Shown: positions 52,288 through 57,677 of the stretch, in pieces | Layout: every line of letters starts with the position of its first letter | Position numbering within the stretch: position 1 is the stretch's first letter | Assembly: GCA_004802705.1 (NCBI GenBank) | Contig: SGPL01000175.1 | Coordinates: 1-57,677, forward strand | Length of the DNA: 57,677 nucleotides | Direction: 5' to 3' | From: Bondarzewia mesenterica | Lineage: Eukaryota; Basidiomycota; Agaricomycetes; Russulales; Bondarzewiaceae | Program-made: the position numbers and the translations under genes | Notes under the pieces: generated by a model | The model's input: the letters and a program-made list of their open reading frames with translations, nothing else | The model's database searches: none | What the model was told of the DNA's origin: nothing

Positions 52288-54592
52288 CCGTGGTCGTGGT
52301 GCGTGGACAGTTGGTATGTGAATTAATTAATGCGTTCTTTGTCAACTGCTTTCGGATGGATGGATGCCGTCGGATTTTCATATATGGTGTTTTCCGCATT
52401 ATGTGTATGTGTGGATATCATCCGGTCGGAGCGCACCTTTGAGTATTTATTGTGCATCTCACTTTACGCTTGATGTCGCGTCGCTCGTTTCAGCATCAAG
52501 CCTTTTTTTTTTAATGTGCATTCTATCCCAAATTCTCTTGCAATTCTCCATCTCGAATACAAATTGTGCCGCAGCTTGAAGCGTCGCTTATCCAAGCTTC
52601 GCGATATCTTGCCTGAGTCACCTTTCTACTCGAAACAAAACAAAAAGCGAGTCGGCGACGGTGTGTCCAGCCCACAGTTGGATGGCGGCACTCACGCCCA
52701 CTCCTTCCAGTTCTGCAATGTCAAAGCGTGTGACAAACATTTTTCACCTACAAAGGATCGCGGCTGGACTGGATTGGTCAGTCCAGTCAAGACTTTTTGA
52801 GGCTTGCCAACGTTTCTGGTTGGAAAGTCTGCACTTCGAATTGGCACAAGCGTACTTATGCATCGGCTAGACTCGTAACTCGATGACACGAGTGACGTGG
52901 GGGATGGCCAATCAGCGAACACAGGCGATGAGGATGTCCTTTCACACGCGATTGCTGGCACACGGTGCGGTGACATGACGAGGCCAGAGAAGTGATGTCA
53001 ACCTGCCGCCGTCAATGTCCACGCACGGACAAATAGCAAGTCTAAGTTAAGTAGCTAGGTGAAGCCGGCGGTTCTGCGAGATTGAATGAAGGTTCATGAT
53101 TCTCAGAATCGACACGAGGGGGCGTACACAGAGATGCGCGAAGGTCGCCGGTCCTCCTCGAGCCTCGATATTCCTGAATCCGAACACGACTAGGGTGATA
53201 GAATCGAGGGGGAGCGGGCCGATGCGAGTTGGCAACGATGCCCTCAAAGCTTGAGCTTGAGGAACTACCATCGAATCTGAGCTCCACGAAAGATAAGAGC
53301 AAATAGAGAGGTCGCGTCCATATGTACTTACTACTAACAAGTATGCATGGAAAATTGACTTGAAAGTCTGAAGCGCTTGTCGATCGCTCATCGATCATCT
53401 GTCGGCGTGAGACGGATTTCGGGCACCCGATTGCGAAGCAGGTATTCATATGACCGGAATGAAAGAGAACAGAACGGTTCTTGCAACGACCTGTGTTCGA
53501 AGTTGCGCGAAAAAAAAAACGTACACACGTACGCTTGACTGTCCCCATTGGATGATTTTGAATGGGACAAAGACCCCACCTGCGAGGTGGGGCCCCGTCG
53601 CACAAGCTATCACAGAACAGCTCGAATAAAACTCGCGGAAAGGAATTTACCGCGATTCCTTGCCTCCGCGAAACGGAAGTGCTAGTGAATGGTGATAACG
53701 TTGCCGATACGATTATCAGAGTCTCTCACTCTCAGTGAGGCGGCTGCCGCGCGATCTCATATATTTGGGATATGATGGTCAGCGACGCAGCGGTTTCGAG
53801 AATGAACTTGGGCTGTTCCGGGCCACCATTTCGATCGTGTGGGGAAGGTACCATTTTTTTTTTGTGCGGACATCCTGAGGCGGGGGCGGGGTCGACGAGG
53901 GTCGACGACGCAGAAAGAAATATAAAATTTGCGATCGAACTGTAAAAGGGATGGCGCTTGCTGGCCTATAGACTATCGTCGCGATCATTGGGGCTGCGGA
54001 GTCAAAGAAACACACTGAACAATGGACACCCGTTCCTGAATACCTTGATATCTGCCCCGCGTTATACAGCGACGTGTATTCGAGGCAACTGCAAAGCAGA
54101 ACAAGGTGGGGGTTCGAGAGGGGCTCAAGTTCCGACCAGAGTCAACCTGCCTTGAGGCTTGGAGCATAGAAGTGTCCGAGTCTGAGCGTAGTAGTGTGAT
54201 AGGATACAGTTGCATTCTGAGGGGAGTCGACCAACTAGACTAGGGCGCGTGCCATATAATAAGAAGGTTTTGAACGACAGAATGAGAGTGCAATCAAAAT
54301 GGAATACCACTTATGGAAATGGTGCGCTTGTGGGACCCCGAATATTGGGGCGGCAAGGAACTCCAGAGAAAATGAGAGTTGCATATTCACCCATCATTCA
54401 CATCATCTCTGATGCGGCTATATGTATGTATTCTGATCAGTATGCATAGATGTTTTTGACGAGAAAGCGATATCTTTCCATTGGATGTGCGCGACGGAAG
54501 TTGTTGGGGTCCCTCCGCGACGCCACTAAGGAGTGACGTCTGTGGATTGAATTGTTTGCAGCAACACTGAGCGATTGACCCGCCTCAAAACA
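52288..54592. other. 2.3-kb region with no supported gene
   Basis: The longest frame (187 residues, minus, 53042-53605) is Ser/Arg-rich with no recognisable domain. Two clear hairpins are present. CCCCACCT at 53574-53581 and AGGTGGGG at 53585-53592 surround GCG, and GACTGGA ... TCCAGTC lies near 52767-52790. An A/T-run-rich stretch at 53500-53860 includes A10 and T10 runs. The EOS1-like promoter occupies its end. Confidence 0.45.
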
Positions 54593-54598
54593 TATAAA
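54593..54598 (+). promoter_or_regulatory. TATA box of the EOS1-like gene
   Basis: TATAAA lies 71 bp before the ATG at 54669, in the context ACATATAAAGCC. Confidence 0.55.
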
Positions 54599-54668
54599 GC
54601 CCCCTGGGCCTCACCGCATATGTATGAAACCTTTCTCGTTTCCGTTCTACTAACTACTGACTCCCCTC

Positions 54669-55096
54669 ATGGCCACCAGACGAACGAGGTCTACCAGCTA
54701 TCCTCAACCTTTGACGCAATTGCACACCTCTTCCTCTTCCTCTACCACCACTGGCAGCTGCATACAACGAGTACCCACTTCTTCTTTACCACCAAAAACA
54801 TTGAACTTGACAGCTCCAATATCAAAGAGCGCTTCAATTTCGTCCACGAAACGGTGCTGCACGAACGGTAGCACTCGCAGGCCCGCTCGCGCCCGCGCGT
54901 CCTCCTCATCTCTCCCTTTAAACCGTCTATTCACGCCCTCCACACCTCCAATCGTCCTACCGCGCTCAAGGACTCCCAGCCCACCGACCTCCTTCCTCGT
55001 CCCGCGACCCGCAAAATCCGTCTCCGCCCCCCACCTCACGCGCATTTATACCTTCCTCTCCTCCCACCCGGATTCCCGCGATACAGAATCCGACGC

Positions 55097-55130
<34 letters not shown>

Positions 55131-56808
55131 ATCGACGCTCCCTTTGGCGCGGAGATGATCTACACCGCAAACAAGCTCGACAAGGGCAGCTCCGGCTTCC
55201 GCACCCGTTTCTTGTCCAACGGTGGTGTCGGCCCCAGTCTGAATGGAAAATACCAGATCCCCAAGGGCGTCACGACGACCCCAGGGCAGCTCGGTGCTGG
55301 TGAGACCGAGACCGAGACGGACGAACCCGTGAGTGTCTCGTTCTCGTCCATCTCTATAACTTTTCTTGGCATCATATTTTGCTTCATGGGCGGTCCCCAT
55401 TCTCGATGGTGGACACAAAGAGGAGTGTGTGTACTATATGCGTCGCTCAGACTGCGCTCTTTTCTCCATGGGGGTGTACCATTCGATCGTTTTTCGAGAC
55501 GAGACTGCACTGTTGCCGCACTTGAACATTCGTGAGCGGGTGTGAATCCAGCCTAATTGTGGCAATTTTTCGTTTCTCTCTTTGCCCTCGAATAAGAGCT
55601 TCATCTTACCGAGCTGATGCGGCACGTCGGTGCCCTCGCAAAGTGCCTTTTTCCGGGCCCTTCTTTTTATCTTTGTCTAATGTGCCATGACAGTTTGGCT
55701 CTGGAGTAAGGCTTGCTAGGCTAATGTTCTTGTCTCATCAAGATGTCAGCATTTTCTGCCTGTCTGTCTGTCTGTCTCTGTGAATTGGGTGAATATCGAT
55801 ATATTTCGTTCGGATTGTTCGTCGCTTTTTTCGGGCATTCATTGTTTGAATTTTGGGCCGTTCTCTCTGGTCGAAGAAGTTTTGGCATTGAACGGTCAGC
55901 GGAAGCTCTCGCTTCCCAGCTCTTCGTAGGAGAGTTATAGTCATTCATCCACCATTCCAACGCTCCGAATGCCGCCACCCTGCGGTGTGAGGGAATTTTT
56001 TCTCCGGGCGATTCTCAGAACAGGCAAAGCAGTCATTTATTCTTCAGAACTTACGCATACAGTCGGGTCGTCATCCAACGAACACTAATTCTCTTGCGGT
56101 TTTGTAGCCTCGACATCTCCCGACCTCGCGCATCGTGCCGGAATCAGGTCCCTTGATTCCACCAAACAGCCTGGAACAGACGCTCACACCACTGCTCTTT
56201 GAGGCGTTCCGCTTGCTCTCCATTGTGCCGGCCGTGTTCGGCACCATGTACAATATATATCGCATCTGGCATCCCCCTTTGACGGGGAACACAATGCGCG
56301 TAGACTACTTCGTTTCCGCCCTCTGGGTGTGTTCCTCCTTCCACCTCTATCTACGATCGCACCACTGACTATCCACCTCTGCCAGGCAATTCTGACAGGA
56401 TACCAATGCCTGCACCTGACCACGGGGCTGCTACACCGGTGGAAAGTATATTACCCCCCGCTCTCGACGCTGATCCGGCTGCTCGCACTCCAAGCGATAT
56501 GTTGGCCCGCGACGCACCTGACGCTCGTCTGGCTCGGACACGCGCGTCGGCCCGTCGCGTGTTGGGCGGCGATCGGGACGACGACGTGCGTATCGCGTTC
56601 GATACAGTTGTGGGTCACGAGTAATCTCTGGTGGGAGGTCGAGCGGAAGGGCGAGCGCGCGGGGTGGAAGAGACGGATCGGGGGGAAGTGGGGTGGGAGG
56701 AGGTGGGATTGGGACGAGGTGTGGGCAAAGTGTGGGGTCCCGATGGGCGTGTGTTATTTTGTGATGGCGTGGGCTGAGGTGTTGAGGAGGGAGTGGCAGG
56801 ACTGTTGA
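54669..56808 (+). CDS. Eos1-like N-glycosylation-related ER membrane protein
   Basis: The C-terminal half resembles fungal Eos1, an ER membrane protein needed for N-glycosylation and oxidative-stress tolerance in yeast. It reads PLIPPNSLEQTLTPLLFEAF, RLLSIVPAVFGTMYNIYRIW, RVDYFVSALW, AILTGYQCLHLTTGLLHRW, LIRLLALQAICWPATHLTL, LWVTSNLWWEVERKGER and MGVCYFVMAWAEVLRREWQD. The N-terminal half (MATRRTRSTSYPQPLTQLHT...) is Ser/Thr/Pro-rich, with a run of Asp from a GAC microsatellite (about 55098-55130), and is probably disordered. A 779-nt intron (55329-56107, GTGAGT...TTGTAG, phase 0) joins ETDEP to PRHLPTSRIVPES. A second short intron follows SALW (about 56325-56384). The family call is from pattern memory. 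Confidence 0.75.
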
Positions 56809-57560
56809 ACGCGCTTTGCGTTAAACCCCGCCCCTCGGTCGAGTCAAGTCAAAGTATCCGGTCTGTTCTGTACTTGTGCGTGTGTCGCCGTTTCATTTCA
56901 GGTCGGTGTCGGTCTGGTGGTCAGAATCTTCACTCTCGTGTGCTTGCTGTGGACGATCCTACCTCTCATTCGTTCATCTTCCTCTCTCAGTTTCTGTTTC
57001 TNTTTTTTTCCCTCTCCTCTCTTCGTATTTTACACTCAAGAGTGAGATGTTTGCCTCTCCACAACCGACATCTTTGCTGCCTCATTGATCCTTGGCTCCA
57101 TCTTCATCTCTACGTGCGCTGCTTCTATCATCATCATCATAACGTTTCCTGCCCCGGGTTCATTTGCTAGATTGTGTTTTTTTTTTTCCATCTTTGTTCT
57201 CATCAATCGTTCTGCCAGAAGGGTGTACTTTACATGGTCGACCTCGCGCGCGGCGCTGAGGTTACACGATACGATGCAAATGTAGTTTTCGGACTGATGT
57301 TCCTCCTCAAGTGTTCACCTAGTTTCTGTTCTGCCAAGCAGCACCCTTCCGTACTTATCTTCGCTCGTCCACACGGGCGGACTGTATGTCACACAATATG
57401 CATGTATAATCGGTCAAATCCATCCATACCAGTACATCCGATGGCACGCAAGCCAGATATCCTACAACACAATTTCGACCCAAGAGCGAACAACAAATGA
57501 CACATCAACGACAAAGTAAACGTACAACGGTGTCACATCGAACAAACAACAAAGCAATTC
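56809..57560. other. Convergent intergenic region
   Basis: It lies between the stop of the EOS1-like gene and the stop of the partial gene at the window edge. Pyrimidine-rich tracts, one N and no gene are seen. Confidence 0.45.
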
Positions 57561-57677
57561 TCACAGATAGAACATAGTCTCTTTCAAATTGTCATGAAGT
57601 CCGGCGCCCCACATCCGCTGTGCAGCCTGGTAGACCCTCAACTCCGCCGCCTCTCTCGCCTGCGACCGGCCACCGCC
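57561..57677 (-). CDS. C-terminal end of a gene cut by the window edge
   Basis: The minus strand has an open frame from the window end to TGA (57561-57563), ending REAAELRVYQAAQRMWGAGL and then HDNLKETMFYL. It has the amphipathic, codon-regular look of a real protein end, but 38 residues are too few to name a family. Confidence 0.45.
   Translation of the reverse strand, partial: GGGRSQAREAAELRVYQAAQRMWGAGLHDNLKETMFYL

Noticed and set aside
53042..53605. 187-residue minus-strand open frame
   Set aside because: Low-information Ser/Arg-rich sequence with no start context, introns or family resemblance.

Overview
The window is nuclear DNA of a filamentous basidiomycete, most likely an agaricomycete. 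Almost every gene is split by short introns of about 45-80 nt with GT(or GC)-AG borders. The gene families are typical of Agaricomycotina: a CYP63-like P450, fungalysin, Dal5-type MFS, gEgh16/Mas3-like secreted protein, F-box proteins, a DUF6570 Helitron relic and Zn-cluster regulator fragments. The species cannot be named from the sequence. Scattered single Ns at about 2300-2580, at one site near 10335, at 47094-49550 and at one site near 57002 mark ambiguous base calls. LAYOUT. (1) 1-11250 is an accessory, gene-poor block. It holds an AT-rich decayed Helitron open reading frame (about 488-1500) and a mosaic pseudogene (about 2985-4650) in which a calnexin gene is interrupted by an intron-bearing piece of a homocitrate synthase gene and by a reverse-oriented piece of an MFS transporter. 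Next comes an element bounded by 37-bp terminal inverted repeats (5136-8593) that carries a broken Zn-cluster regulator, then a 1.6-kb element with 31-bp TIRs and TA flanks (9656-11244). (2) 11761-29103 is a conventional gene block: auxin-efflux-carrier-like transporter (with one apparent frameshift), fungalysin metalloprotease, Dal5-family MFS transporter, a CH-like-domain protein, a Ypp1/TTC7 scaffold of the plasma-membrane PI4-kinase complex, and a ZIP metal transporter. (3) 30991-41399 holds a complete CYP63-like cytochrome P450 with a TATA box and a striking palindrome just upstream, a small two-exon gene, an F-box protein with Asp/Ser and His/Ser tracts, a gEgh16-like secreted protein and an ornithine cyclodeaminase/mu-crystallin family enzyme. 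(4) 42027-52287 holds housekeeping genes in divergent pairs (DPH2 with TOM70; a METTL7-like methyltransferase with AUR1) and a damaged F-box gene full of Ns. (5) 54669-56808 is an EOS1-like ER protein with a 779-nt intron, and the window ends inside a minus-strand gene. HOW THE GENES RELATE. There is no metabolic cluster. Extracellular and nutrient functions (fungalysin, Dal5 MFS, ZIP, PIN-like carrier, P450, gEgh16) are interspersed with core functions: mitochondrial import (TOM70), diphthamide synthesis (DPH2), sphingolipid synthesis (AUR1), phosphoinositide scaffolding (YPP1) and N-glycosylation (EOS1). The most unusual part is 2985-8593, where pieces of at least four unrelated genes (calnexin, homocitrate synthase, MFS transporter, Zn-cluster regulator) have been shuffled together at DNA level next to transposon remains. 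This is a candidate fungal gene-fragment-capturing element.
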